From Flectobacillus longus (lineage in GTDB: Bacteria > Bacteroidota > Bacteroidia > Cytophagales > Spirosomataceae): DNA of 64,000 nucleotides. Location of the stretch: the NCBI RefSeq assembly GCF_030056705.1, contig NZ_JASHIC010000023.1:62001-126000 (forward strand), given 5' to 3'. Of this stretch, positions 1-8,986 are shown piece after piece. The first letter of the stretch is position 1, and every line of letters begins with the position of its first letter. The notes beneath the pieces are model-generated. The model was not told the DNA's origin and did no database searches. It saw only the letters and a program-made list of their open reading frames with translations. The position numbers and the translations under genes were made by a program.

Positions 1-143
1 ATTCTAATCAGTGTACTACAACTAACACTATGAGAATAGCAATTTGAATAGTTTCTAATAATTTACAGAAAGGTTAATTTGTAAAACAAGAAGCGAATTT
101 CTGAATAACTTCGGCTCAAAATCCACAGCCAATCGCCCAATGC

Positions 144-944
144 TTAATTCAATATTTTTACTTGCTCTTGATGGTAAATTTTGGTTTGTGGAGGCACGCT
201 GCGTGTTAGCCACACATTACCGCCAATAATAGAGTGAGCTCCTACCACGGTTTCTCCTCCCAAAATGGTCGCTCCCGAGTATATTACGACATGATCTTCG
301 ATAGTCGGGTGACGTTTGAGCGATGCCATTTCTTTACTGACCGACAAGGCTCCCAATGTTACACCTTGGTATAATTTGACATGTTTTCCTATTGTGGTTG
401 TTTCTCCTACAACAACACCAGTACCATGATCTATCATAAAATACTCATCAATATCAGCGCCAGGATGGATGTCAATTCCTGTCTTAGAGTGAGCATACTC
501 TGTCAAAATACGAGGAAGCATTGGCACATTCATTTCATAAAGTGCGTGTGCTAAACGATATAAAGCGATTGCATAAAAGCCTGGATATGCTCTAATAACT
601 TCATACTCGCTTTGGGCTGCTGGGTCACCAAGCAACGTAGCTTGAACATCAGTCAGTAAAACTCTGTAAATGTCGGGGAGCTTTTGAATATAGTTTGTTG
701 CTAAAATGCGAGCATCTTCATCGAGATGCTTTTGCATAGAGCGCAATAGCCGTGTGAGTCGTAGCTCAATTTGGTCAAAAGCTTCTTGAAGTTCATCCAA
801 ACAGCCATAATGTCTTTGGGTCTGCTCTGGAAAAAGCGTGAGCATAATATCGGTAAATAACTCTTTGACCGCCGACGTAGAGGGAAAAGTATTGGATTTG
901 GTATGTTTTTGGCTTAATGCCTCTAAAAAGTCTTTTGGTAACAT
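144..944 (-). CDS. cysE: Serine O-acetyltransferase (EpsC/CysE type)
   Basis: Acetylates L-serine with acetyl-CoA to give O-acetylserine, the carbon skeleton for cysteine synthesis in the cytoplasm. The 266-aa protein has a helical N-terminal half (about 1-145) and a left-handed beta-helix of hexapeptide repeats (about 150-250). The catalytic Asp-His pair lies in MIDHGTGVVVGETT, followed by VTLGALSV and KRHPTI, a loop variant I associate with Bacteroidota members. The ATG start at 944 gives the full N-terminal helical domain. An exact TAATTTTG promoter element lies about 50 bp upstream on the same strand. Family assignment is secure. The link to sulfur assimilation with the siroheme gene at 3431-4042 is inference, since the two genes are not in one operon. 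Confidence 0.93.
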   Translation of the reverse strand: MLPKDFLEALSQKHTKSNTFPSTSAVKELFTDIMLTLFPEQTQRHYGCLDELQEAFDQIELRLTRLLRSMQKHLDEDARILATNYIQKLPDIYRVLLTDVQATLLGDPAAQSEYEVIRAYPGFYAIALYRLAHALYEMNVPMLPRILTEYAHSKTGIDIHPGADIDEYFMIDHGTGVVVGETTTIGKHVKLYQGVTLGALSVSKEMASLKRHPTIEDHVVIYSGATILGGETVVGAHSIIGGNVWLTRSVPPQTKIYHQEQVKILN

Positions 945-994
945 GTAAGCTGAACGTCTGATAAACGTCTATTAATCATTGAGAAATTATGAGA

Positions 995-1002
995 CAAAAT
1001 TA
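995..1002 (-). promoter_or_regulatory. Putative -7 promoter element of cysE
   Basis: On the minus strand this reads TAATTTTG, an exact match to the Bacteroidota -7 consensus TAnnTTTG, about 50 bp upstream of the cysE start. No clear TTG -33 element sits at the expected distance, so confidence is moderate. Confidence 0.4.
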
Positions 1003-1368
1003 GGTAATTGCACCTAGACTAACGAATATCCTACTAATAAACTTGGCTATTGCTTTATACCCTTAAGATATTCTAGTAGCCGATCACTCAGGATGAATAC
1101 AAAAATGTGTTAGGGCAATCAAATATCAATGTTGTTTTAACGATAATAATGCCAAATAGATTCGTATTTTTGTGAAATAATCTCAAGAAGATAAGATCCT
1201 AAATCTTCGATTGACAAATAAACACTTGTTATAAAAAGCTTTCTAGTAAATGACTAATCTCAAAAGTATTTATTGCTGAAATACAGCTAGTTATTGGTTT
1301 AGATTGAAGGTAAAATTGATTTTCAAAAATACACTAATAGCTATACATTTTAATTAGTTACTTTATCG

Positions 1369-1397
1369 TTGTTGCCAAATTATATTTTGTATTTTTG
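1369..1397 (+). promoter_or_regulatory. Putative promoter of the aldolase gene
   Basis: TTG at 1369-1371, an 18-bp spacer, then TATTTTTG at 1390-1397, which matches the Bacteroidota TAnnTTTG -7 element. This predicts a leader of about 80 nt before the ATG at 1486. Confidence 0.5.
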
Positions 1398-1485
1398 TCA
1401 AAAAGCAAGGAAAAATTATTAATTTTGACTACTATCTGATTGAAAAATTAGGTATGGTACGTTTTTAACAAGAAAAAATTTCACT

Positions 1486-2568
1486 ATGTCAAGTTTAGCT
1501 ACTCAAAAAGGTGTATTGCATGGAGATGCAGTGCAAGAACTCTTCGAAGTTGCCAAAAAACATCAATTTGCATTACCAGCTGTTAACGTAACAGGTACAG
1601 ACACTGTTAATGGTGTATTAGAAGCTGCAAAAGCTGTTAATTCTCCTGTAATCATCCAGTTTTCAAATGGTGGTGCTCAGTTTTATGCTGGTAAGTCTTT
1701 ACCAAATGGCAAACAAGAAGCATCTATTGCTGGTGCAATCTCTGGAGCGCATCACGTACACCAATTGGCCGAAGCGTATGGCGTGCAAGTAATCTTACAC
1801 ACTGATCACTGTGCAAAAAAATTATTGCCTTGGTTAGACGGTCTTTTGGATGCAGGTGAAAAATTCTATGCACAATATGGTAAGCCACTTTTCTCTTCAC
1901 ACATGATTGACCTTTCTGAAGAGCCTTTGCACGAAAACATCGAGATTTGTGCAAAATATCTTGAAAGAATGGCTAAGTTAGGTATGACTCTTGAAATCGA
2001 GTTGGGCGTAACTGGTGGCGAAGAAGATGGCGTTGACAATTCAGACGTTGATTCATCTAAATTATATACTCAACCTTCTGAAGTAGCTTATGCTTACGAA
2101 GAATTGAGCAAAATTTCTCACCGTTTCACTATTGCTGCTGCATTTGGTAACGTACATGGTGTATATAAGCCAGGTAACGTGAAATTATCTCCAGTAATCT
2201 TACACAACTCTCAAGAGTTTATCAAAGAGAAATACGGTTTGGAAGCTGAAAAGCCTATCAACTTTGTATTCCACGGTGGTTCTGGTTCTTCTCGTGAAGA
2301 AATCCGTGAAGCAATCTCTTACGGTGCTATCAAAATGAACATTGATACAGATTTACAATGGGCATTCTGGGAAGGTATCTTGAACTTCTACAAAGAGAAA
2401 GAAGGATACTTGCAAGGACAAATTGGTAACCCAACAGGTGAAGATTCTCCAAACAAGAAATACTATGACCCACGTGTTTGGTTGCGTAAAGGAGAAGAAA
2501 CTTTCGTTAGCCGCTTGAAATTGGCATTCGAAGATCTTAACTCTGTAGATGTTAACAAATACTTGTAG
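1486..2568 (+). CDS. fbaA: Class II fructose-bisphosphate aldolase
   Basis: Zinc-dependent cytoplasmic aldolase that interconverts fructose-1,6-bisphosphate with glyceraldehyde-3-phosphate and dihydroxyacetone phosphate in glycolysis and gluconeogenesis. At 360 aa it matches the E. coli FbaA-like long class IIA form. HTDHC at residues 105-109 carries the catalytic Asp107 and a zinc ligand, His108. Further on come the acidic loop GVTGGEEDG (about 174-182), NVHGVYKPGN with a zinc-binding His, and FHGGSGS for phosphate binding. It stands alone between its own promoter and a strong terminator. Codon use is regular, with a bias typical of a highly expressed gene. Confidence 0.97.
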   Translation: MSSLATQKGVLHGDAVQELFEVAKKHQFALPAVNVTGTDTVNGVLEAAKAVNSPVIIQFSNGGAQFYAGKSLPNGKQEASIAGAISGAHHVHQLAEAYGVQVILHTDHCAKKLLPWLDGLLDAGEKFYAQYGKPLFSSHMIDLSEEPLHENIEICAKYLERMAKLGMTLEIELGVTGGEEDGVDNSDVDSSKLYTQPSEVAYAYEELSKISHRFTIAAAFGNVHGVYKPGNVKLSPVILHNSQEFIKEKYGLEAEKPINFVFHGGSGSSREEIREAISYGAIKMNIDTDLQWAFWEGILNFYKEKEGYLQGQIGNPTGEDSPNKKYYDPRVWLRKGEETFVSRLKLAFEDLNSVDVNKYL

Positions 2569-2591
2569 TAATACAACATAACATAAGTTCG

Positions 2592-2630
2592 AAGCCGTTC
2601 AATAGGATTTATTGAACGGCTTTTGTTTTA
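2592..2630 (+). terminator. Rho-independent terminator after fba
   Basis: A perfect 13-bp stem (2592-2604 with 2610-2622) with a 5-nt loop is followed by TTGTTTTA, directly downstream of the aldolase stop codon. Confidence 0.88.
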
Positions 2631-2694
2631 TCAATTAATGCAATCAATTTTGTTACCTACTAAACATACCGAAATACTATAGAAATTAAGAATT

Positions 2695-3456
2695 ATGACC
2701 ATTTTGATTGTAGAGGATGAAGCTATTGTAGGCATGGACCTCGCTGCCAGACTTGAGGCTGAAGGATATGATGTATTGGAGGTGGTGGATAATGGTAAAG
2801 ATGCACTGGCTTTATTTAAAACCAATGAGGTGGATTTGGTGCTATTAGATATTCAGCTCAAAGGCTCTTGGGATGGCATTGTTACTGCACAACATTTGAA
2901 GCTAATAAAATTGGTGCCAATTGTTTATTTATCTGGTCAAACAGATGATGAAACCTTAGAACGAGCAAAAGAAACGTCTCCTTCGGCTTATTTGACTAAG
3001 CCAGTCAGTAGCATTGCTTTACGTATTGCAATAGATCTTGCTATCCATAATTTTGCCAAAGCAAAAGAAGAGTTATCAAATGTTAAGGTTTTAAATCCTA
3101 CTCAGAAGGAGCCTGTTGCAACTCGTGAATCAATTCTTCAGATAGATAACTTTATCTTTATTAAACAAAGTTACCAGTTTAATAAAGTCAAACTTAGTGA
3201 AATTTTATACCTAGAATCTGATAATAATTATGTTCATATTATCACCAGTACCAAAAAATTCACACTACGTTTGACTTTAAATGGTGTCTTAGAACGTATC
3301 AATTTCGATAAACTAGTTCGAACACATCGCTCGTTTGCTATTAATATAGACCAAATAGAATCCTTCAATGACCATGAAATTATTATGGGAAAACATACGA
3401 TTCCTTTAGGTCGAAATTATAAAGACGACTTTATGCGTTATTTTGATTTTCTCTAA
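2695..3456 (+). CDS. LytTR-family response regulator (orphan)
   Basis: Cytoplasmic two-component regulator of 253 aa. The receiver domain (about 1-118) has acidic residues in VEDE (6-9), phospho-acceptor Asp52 in LLDIQLKG and the conserved Lys in YLTKPV. The LytTR DNA-binding domain covers about 150-253 and includes the typical motif ILYLESDNNYVHI. No histidine kinase is next to it, so its partner is encoded elsewhere; the second LytTR regulator in the window (50382-51119) does have one. Its 3' end overlaps the convergent siroheme gene by 26 bp. The target is unknown. Confidence 0.9.
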   Translation: MTILIVEDEAIVGMDLAARLEAEGYDVLEVVDNGKDALALFKTNEVDLVLLDIQLKGSWDGIVTAQHLKLIKLVPIVYLSGQTDDETLERAKETSPSAYLTKPVSSIALRIAIDLAIHNFAKAKEELSNVKVLNPTQKEPVATRESILQIDNFIFIKQSYQFNKVKLSEILYLESDNNYVHIITSTKKFTLRLTLNGVLERINFDKLVRTHRSFAINIDQIESFNDHEIIMGKHTIPLGRNYKDDFMRYFDFL

Positions 3457-4042
3457 AACTATTTTTCTTTTCTACCATCGAAGCTGTAACCTCGTTGAGT
3501 ACTCGGATTTTTTCCTGAAAATCGCCTTGAATTGATTTTCGTATTTCACGAAGATTATCCAGAAGATTTTGAATATTGTCTGGAATAATGTCATCCAAAA
3601 ACTCTCGAATACGCTTGGCCATGGTAGGAGATTTGCCATTGGTAGAAATAGCAATTTTTAAATCCCCTTTCTGAACAATCGATCCAAGATAAAAATCGCA
3701 TAAGTGTGGTGTATCAGCCACGTTGCAAAGTATGCGACGCTGTTTGGTTATTACTTTTATTTCGGCATGTAGCTCAGGGTTATCTGTTGCCAAAATTACT
3801 AAATCTTTATTGTTTAAGTCATGGATATCAAACCTCCTTTCGATGATTTGGACTTGAGGATAATTCGTAATGTAATCTCGCAACGCTGGCAAAATCATAG
3901 GCGCAACAACAGTTATTTGTGCCTCGGAGCTATTTTGTAACATAGCCGAAATCTTTTCAAGACCAACATTTCCGCCGCCTACCAATAGAACGTCAAGGGT
4001 ATTGAGTTTTAAGAATATAGGGAATAAATCGTTTTGTGCCAT
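3431..4042 (-). CDS. Precorrin-2 dehydrogenase / siroheme ferrochelatase-like protein
   Basis: NAD-dependent oxidation of precorrin-2 to sirohydrochlorin, and possibly iron insertion, in siroheme synthesis for sulfite or nitrite reductase. The 203-aa protein corresponds to the N-terminal CysG / Met8 domain without the methyltransferase half. VLLVGGGNVGLEK (about 19-31) is the NAD-binding loop. ILATDNPELH and the stretch ILCNVADTPHLCDFYLGS followed by ISTNGKSPTMAKRIR are hallmark segments of this family. The gene is monocistronic, and its end runs into the convergent LytTR gene. A separate uroporphyrinogen methyltransferase must be encoded elsewhere. Confidence 0.88.
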   Translation of the reverse strand: MAQNDLFPIFLKLNTLDVLLVGGGNVGLEKISAMLQNSSEAQITVVAPMILPALRDYITNYPQVQIIERRFDIHDLNNKDLVILATDNPELHAEIKVITKQRRILCNVADTPHLCDFYLGSIVQKGDLKIAISTNGKSPTMAKRIREFLDDIIPDNIQNLLDNLREIRKSIQGDFQEKIRVLNEVTASMVEKKNSFRENQNNA

Positions 4043-4110
4043 AATTTTGGAATGATTGTATTTTGGTAAGACGAAGTTCTATAAAAATGTTTGAAATCTG
4101 CCTGAAAATA

Positions 4111-4145
4111 AACAAAAAACCTCGTCGGGAAGCCCAACAAGGTTT
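4111..4145 (-). terminator. Terminator of the acyl-CoA synthetase gene
   Basis: A 13-bp stem (4117-4129 with 4133-4145) with a 3-nt loop. Its two non-Watson-Crick positions become G-U pairs only on the minus-strand RNA, which then runs into TTTTGTTT. That fixes the direction as minus. Confidence 0.8.
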
Positions 4146-4184
4146 ACGTAATCAAGCATTTATATAAAACATTTTTGGAACCTC

Positions 4185-5843
4185 TTAGGTTGAAACCGTA
4201 TCAATCGTTGCTCGAATGGCTTTTTTATCGATTTTTCCTACAGAGGTTTTGGGAATCATTGTCGTAAAATTAATTGCATCAGGAATGGTCCAAGGAGTTA
4301 TCTTTCCAGCATCAACAAATGGCTTCATGTGTGCTTTTAGCTCTTCTTTGCTTAAACTCTTTCCTTCTTTCAAAACAATAAGGGCATAAGGTCGTTCGCC
4401 CCATTTTTCGTCAGGAATTCCTACAACAGCTACTTCTTGAACAGCATCAAGTGTGCCAATCATATTTTCGAGATCTATCGAGCTTACCCATTCACCACCA
4501 GATTTAATCACATCTTTTATGCGGTCACTGATTTTTAGAGAATAAGCTTCATTAAGAGAAGCCACGTCACCCGTATGTAACCAACCATCTCGCCAGAGTT
4601 CTTCAGATTTTTCAGAATCTTTAAAATACCCTTGTGTTAGCCATGGGGTTCGTACAGTAATTTCGCCAATATCTTCACCATTTGATGATATAATTTGCCC
4701 TTCCGAATCTATAAGCCTTAAATCAACTAATACAGAAGGAGTACCTGTTCGAGTACGTGCTTCTACTTGAAAATCAAGATCTGGATTCATCTTATCCACA
4801 GCATTCATATAAACAGTGGACAAAATTGGACAAGTTTCAGACATTCCATATCCTGTTATAACATCTACGCCTCGTTGCAATGCCGCTTTTGCAAGGGCTT
4901 TAGGTAAAGCTGAACCTCCAATTACAACTTTCCATTTGGATAAGTCAATTTGTTGGGTAGCTGGGTGCGATACAAACATTTGTAAAATAGTAGGCACACA
5001 ATGTGAAAAAGTGGGTTGTTCTTTTACAAAGCACTTTAGTACAACTTCAGGTTCAAATTTTCCGATGTACACTTGTTTGGCACCAGCCATAGTGGCCACA
5101 TAAGGAAAGCCCCATGCGTGTACATGGAACATCGGAGTCAAAGGCATATAAATATCAGAACTATTGAATCTGCATGCGCCATCTACCGTTCCGAAGGTAA
5201 AACACAAAGCAAGCGTATGCAATACAAGCTGACGATGTGTGAAAAATACACCCTTAGGATTGCCTGTGGTACCAGTCGTATAAAAAGTTGTTGCAACGGC
5301 ATTCTCATCAAAATCTTGAAATTGAAAATCAGAAGACGCTTGGGACAATAATGTTTCGTATTCACCCAAAATCGGTAGTTTGCTACTTTGTGGCATTATT
5401 TGACCGTCAGTACATACAATTACACCTTTTACCGTTGATAATTCAGATGCCAAAGACTCCAGCAATGGTAAAAAATCAAGATGGCAAATAATGAGAGCAT
5501 CTTCTGCATGGTTGATAGTGTACAAGATTTGCGCAGCAGATAGTCGCCAATTAATGGTATGAAGTATATTTCCAGTCATTGGAATACCAAAAAAACATTC
5601 CAAATAACGGTGTGAGTCATAATCCAAAACAGCTACTGTCGAAGCACCATCTATTCCCATTGATGAAAGCACATTTGCTAATTGCGCTACACGTTGATTG
5701 AGTGTGATATAATTATATCGAATAAGGTCACGATAAACTATTTCTCGGTTGGGTTCTAGCTTTGTAGAATAAGCCAAAATACTTTTAATCAACAACGGAT
5801 ACTCAAATGCCTGAGAAGCTACTGGAAGTTTCTTAATTTTCAT
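4185..5843 (-). CDS. Acyl-CoA synthetase (medium/long-chain fatty acid-CoA ligase family)
   Basis: ATP-dependent activation of a carboxylic acid, probably a fatty acid, to its CoA thioester. The 552-aa adenylate-forming enzyme has the A3 motif YTTGTTGNPKG at residues 188-198, the A5-like motif TGYGMSETCP, the A7/A8 region GWLHTGD followed by DRIKDVIKSGGEW, and the A10 lysine in PKTSVGKIDKK near the C-terminus. Several MFHVHAWG-type residues resemble the fadD3/AlkK medium-chain group, but the substrate cannot be read from sequence. It is monocistronic with its own terminator. A TATATTTG element lies upstream. Confidence 0.9.
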   Translation of the reverse strand: MKIKKLPVASQAFEYPLLIKSILAYSTKLEPNREIVYRDLIRYNYITLNQRVAQLANVLSSMGIDGASTVAVLDYDSHRYLECFFGIPMTGNILHTINWRLSAAQILYTINHAEDALIICHLDFLPLLESLASELSTVKGVIVCTDGQIMPQSSKLPILGEYETLLSQASSDFQFQDFDENAVATTFYTTGTTGNPKGVFFTHRQLVLHTLALCFTFGTVDGACRFNSSDIYMPLTPMFHVHAWGFPYVATMAGAKQVYIGKFEPEVVLKCFVKEQPTFSHCVPTILQMFVSHPATQQIDLSKWKVVIGGSALPKALAKAALQRGVDVITGYGMSETCPILSTVYMNAVDKMNPDLDFQVEARTRTGTPSVLVDLRLIDSEGQIISSNGEDIGEITVRTPWLTQGYFKDSEKSEELWRDGWLHTGDVASLNEAYSLKISDRIKDVIKSGGEWVSSIDLENMIGTLDAVQEVAVVGIPDEKWGERPYALIVLKEGKSLSKEELKAHMKPFVDAGKITPWTIPDAINFTTMIPKTSVGKIDKKAIRATIDTVST

Positions 5844-6511
5844 AATTTCATAGAATTAAGCATTTTTACTTAAAATATTTATAAAAAATATAAAATGGTT
5901 AATGTTTTTTCAAATATACAAAACTATTTCAAATTAACAGCTACAAAAAAAATGAATCCATCGTAGATTAAATTAGCTACGCAGAATTAAGTAATACTTG
6001 AAATAAGCAGGAATGATATGAATCATTTTTGTCTAAGAAAAGGGACTAATCGAAAAATTAAACTATTAAATGTTGATTATTTCTTATATGTTTGTCGAAA
6101 ATTCGATATATTTCGAAAACCAATCTATTGCATCGCGCCTAAGAGCTAAGTAAAAATCAAAAAAAGAAGCCGATTATTATTTCAATAAAATCTTAAATAT
6201 TTCATAATCAACTTAAAAGCATTGTGTAAAGGGTTGAGATACTTTTATGTAGTAAGTTGAAAACAGAATAGCCCTAAACAGTAGAGAAAGTTTGATGGGA
6301 AACTTCTTAAAAAGGAAGTAAATAACCATTATACCGTTTAAAAAGTTTACCTTTTTTTCTATGGTATATCATTACTCATCCCTTAAATTTACTTAGTGTT
6401 TAGCTATTTAATTGCAACTTTTGCGAATACTCAAACACTACTCATTTGAATTTGATTCGCACATGATGAGTAATCTTAACCTAATATCGTTTCTTAAATA
6501 CTTGTTAACTT
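5844..6511. other. Long intergenic region between divergent genes
   Basis: About 670 bp, strongly AT-rich. It holds the upstream region of the acyl-CoA synthetase gene and the leader of the T9SS protein gene. AACTTTTG at 6416-6423, one mismatch from TAnnTTTG, is a weak candidate -7 element for the latter. I saw no ORF, tRNA or repeat. Confidence 0.5.
5911..5918 (-). promoter_or_regulatory. Putative -7 promoter element of the acyl-CoA synthetase gene
   Basis: On the minus strand this reads TATATTTG, a TAnnTTTG match about 70 bp upstream of the start codon. The -33 element is unclear. Confidence 0.38.
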
Positions 6512-8902
6512 ATGAGCACCCTTACTCGCAACAGTTTTTTAGCTTTAGCATTATTAGTGGTAGGTTCTGTGACCTCATGGGCTAAGCCATTGACAGAAGG
6601 CGGAGTCTTGTCCAATAAGAAGCCAAAAGCATTGGAGGATGCAGCACCTGTTGCTCCTTATGCAACTTTTAAGGTACTCAAATGTGGGTACGAGCTTAGT
6701 CCAAGTGATGAAGGTCTTTATGTAGGCTTGATTGCTGAGAATTGTAACTCAGGAACAGTTCACTGGTATAACAGTTCGAATAACTCAGAGATTGGTACAG
6801 GTGCATACCTCGAAAATCGTATTACTTCTAATACAAGTTATTATGCCAAATGTGAAGAAAGCTCAGTGTACAGCTTACCATCGGCATCGGTGAATATTCC
6901 TTATGCTAAGGTTCCTCCTAAGCCTCAGGTATATTCTGTTAATACAGGAAGTTTTACTTACTACGAAACATGTCAAGGTCAAAATAAAGAAGAAGTTCGC
7001 TTAGCTTCTACTGTTACAGATCCTAGTTTTGAATACATTTGGGATCGTGATGGAATGGACGGCGTGACTTCTGCTAATACAAAAGGACAAGGAACTCCAC
7101 AAATTGCAATTGACCTTACAGGACGATATTTGGTAAAGGCTATTTCTAGAAATTGCCCTACGCCTGCAGGTGTCCAATATAGCAATGACATATTTGTATT
7201 ATTTATTGAAATCCAACAACCACCTGTTCTTACTGGTGATTCAGTGTTTTGCCAAGGAAAGAAAGTATCTTTAAAGGCTAGCAGTGATGGATTTGTTTAC
7301 TATAAATGGTATGTAAATGGTGTGTTCCAAGACTCATTGGGAAAAAAGAATACTATAGAATTTAATAAAACTGCTAAGATTCAGGTACAAACTATTGAAG
7401 ACCGTCAGTCTTGTTATTCAAAGCTGTCGAACCCTATCAACCTGAAAGCGCTTAATGTTCCTGCAAAACCAGTAATTACCCCTTCGAAGAAAAATGCGGG
7501 TATCTGTGTGGGAGATACTTTGACTTTGACATCTAGTTTAGGATATAAGTATGTGTGGAATACTGGAGCTACAACTGCTAGCATAAAAGGTATTAGTACC
7601 GTAGGTAAATATGCAGTACAAGTAATAGATACAAGTGGTTGTGTGTCGCCAACTTCTGATACTACAATTGTGAAAGTATATGCTAACCCTGCAAAACCAA
7701 TTATTTCAGCTGATGGACCATTAGCATTTTGTGATGGCTTTAGTGTAAACTTAACGTCGTCAACTCAAAGTAAATATGCTTGGAGCTCTGGTGAAACAAC
7801 TAAGAGTATCAAAATAACTAAATCTGGTTCTTACACAGTGGCAGTTCGTGATACAAACAGTTGTTTGTCTCCAACTTCTGACGCAATTCGTGTAACAGTA
7901 TATGCTTTGCCTGCCAAACCAACAATTACTGTTAAGGGTGATGGCTTAGTGAAAGTTTGCGCCGATAGAAGTATTGTATTAGAATCTTCGGTTTTAGCTT
8001 CTGGAGAAACAACAAGATTCAAATGGACAACAAATGATACTACTCGCTCGGTAACAGTGAAAGTAACCACTAAAGCAGCCGTAAGAGTCATCGACCCTAG
8101 AGGTTGTGTGTCGCCATTGTCAGATACAACAGCAGTGACAGTATTACCTCTTCCAGCAGCCCCAGTGGTTACAGCAGAAGGTGCAATAACATTCTGTTCA
8201 AGAGACATCACAGACTATACAAAAGAAAATAGCGTAAGATTGACAGCTTCTAGTTCAAACGAAGTTACTTGGAATACAGGCTTAGTTAGTAAGGTTCTTG
8301 ATGCTGTAAAATTATCAGGACAGTATTCTGCAACTGCAAAAGATGGTAATGGTTGTGTATCTGCTCGTTCAAATGTTATTACTGTTACAGTAAAAGAAAG
8401 TCCTAGTGCTAGCGCCGCTAGTATCGCAAAAGATGGTGCATTTACATTGAAAGCTACTAATTTCCCAGATGGTACAGATTACCAGTGGAAATATGGCTCT
8501 GAAGTATTAACATTTGTAGAAGAAAGCATCAAAGCTAATCGTTATGGTGACTATTCGGCTCGTAGAAAAGTAGTTTATACTGTACCTGCTCCATTAAACA
8601 CATTGGTTTGTTATACTGATTATTCTAAGGCTTATACCTTCAAGGAAGAGCCAGAATTGAAAGGACTAGCAATATATCCAAACCCAAGTAATGGTCTAGT
8701 GACTGTAGAAACATTGGAGAATTATAACAAAGTAAGTTTCTCAATCTATGATATGATTGGTCGTCTGATTTATACAGGTTCAATTCCTACTATTACAGGT
8801 AAAGTAGTAGTAGATTTAAGAAACCAACCAGAAGGCTCTTATTTGTTCCGTTTCCAAGCAGATGGTTTTGAATTGACAAAACGTCTTATTGTTAACAGAT
8901 AA
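6512..8902 (+). CDS. Cell-surface protein with Ig/PKD-like repeats and T9SS sorting domain
   Basis: Exported, probably surface-attached or released protein of 796 aa. A Sec signal peptide covers about 1-24 (LALALLVVGSVTSWA). The middle is built from at least four Ig-like modules of about 80-90 aa, each opening with PxKPxI/V, a Cys and LTSS, then containing Y-x-W-(S/N)-(S/T)-G-x-T-T and closing with GCVSPxSDT. The C-terminal 80 residues form a type A T9SS sorting domain: IYPNPSNG, SIYDMIGRLIYTG, then GSYLFRF and the basic end KRLIVNR. No catalytic domain was seen, so an adhesive or structural role is inferred. A strong terminator separates it from the next gene. Confidence 0.88.
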   Translation: MSTLTRNSFLALALLVVGSVTSWAKPLTEGGVLSNKKPKALEDAAPVAPYATFKVLKCGYELSPSDEGLYVGLIAENCNSGTVHWYNSSNNSEIGTGAYLENRITSNTSYYAKCEESSVYSLPSASVNIPYAKVPPKPQVYSVNTGSFTYYETCQGQNKEEVRLASTVTDPSFEYIWDRDGMDGVTSANTKGQGTPQIAIDLTGRYLVKAISRNCPTPAGVQYSNDIFVLFIEIQQPPVLTGDSVFCQGKKVSLKASSDGFVYYKWYVNGVFQDSLGKKNTIEFNKTAKIQVQTIEDRQSCYSKLSNPINLKALNVPAKPVITPSKKNAGICVGDTLTLTSSLGYKYVWNTGATTASIKGISTVGKYAVQVIDTSGCVSPTSDTTIVKVYANPAKPIISADGPLAFCDGFSVNLTSSTQSKYAWSSGETTKSIKITKSGSYTVAVRDTNSCLSPTSDAIRVTVYALPAKPTITVKGDGLVKVCADRSIVLESSVLASGETTRFKWTTNDTTRSVTVKVTTKAAVRVIDPRGCVSPLSDTTAVTVLPLPAAPVVTAEGAITFCSRDITDYTKENSVRLTASSSNEVTWNTGLVSKVLDAVKLSGQYSATAKDGNGCVSARSNVITVTVKESPSASAASIAKDGAFTLKATNFPDGTDYQWKYGSEVLTFVEESIKANRYGDYSARRKVVYTVPAPLNTLVCYTDYSKAYTFKEEPELKGLAIYPNPSNGLVTVETLENYNKVSFSIYDMIGRLIYTGSIPTITGKVVVDLRNQPEGSYLFRFQADGFELTKRLIVNR

Positions 8903-8915
8903 TCAAAATATTTCC

Positions 8916-8957
8916 AGAAAAGCCCCGTCATTCTATGAGTGATGGGGCTTTTCTTTT
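8916..8957 (+). terminator. Terminator after the T9SS protein gene
   Basis: A 15-bp stem (8916-8930 with 8940-8954, one G-U pair) with a GC-rich core, ending in a T-rich run. A GTG/ATG reading-frame start at 8939-8944 lies inside this hairpin and is therefore not the start of the next gene. Confidence 0.85.
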
Positions 8958-8986
8958 ATGGAAACTTTAACAAATCAACAAACCTT

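Larger units (their letters stand above)
945..1485. other. Intergenic region between divergent cysE and fba
   Basis: About 540 bp of AT-rich sequence with promoters for both flanking genes (see 995-1002 and 1369-1397). No tRNA, ORF, strong hairpin or repeat was recognised in the middle part. Confidence 0.6.

Noticed and set aside
8939-8986. Upstream extension of the propeller gene beginning GTG-ATG at 8939
   Set aside because: It begins inside the terminator hairpin of the preceding gene and would place 16 residues before a normal signal peptide; the ATG at 8987 is better.
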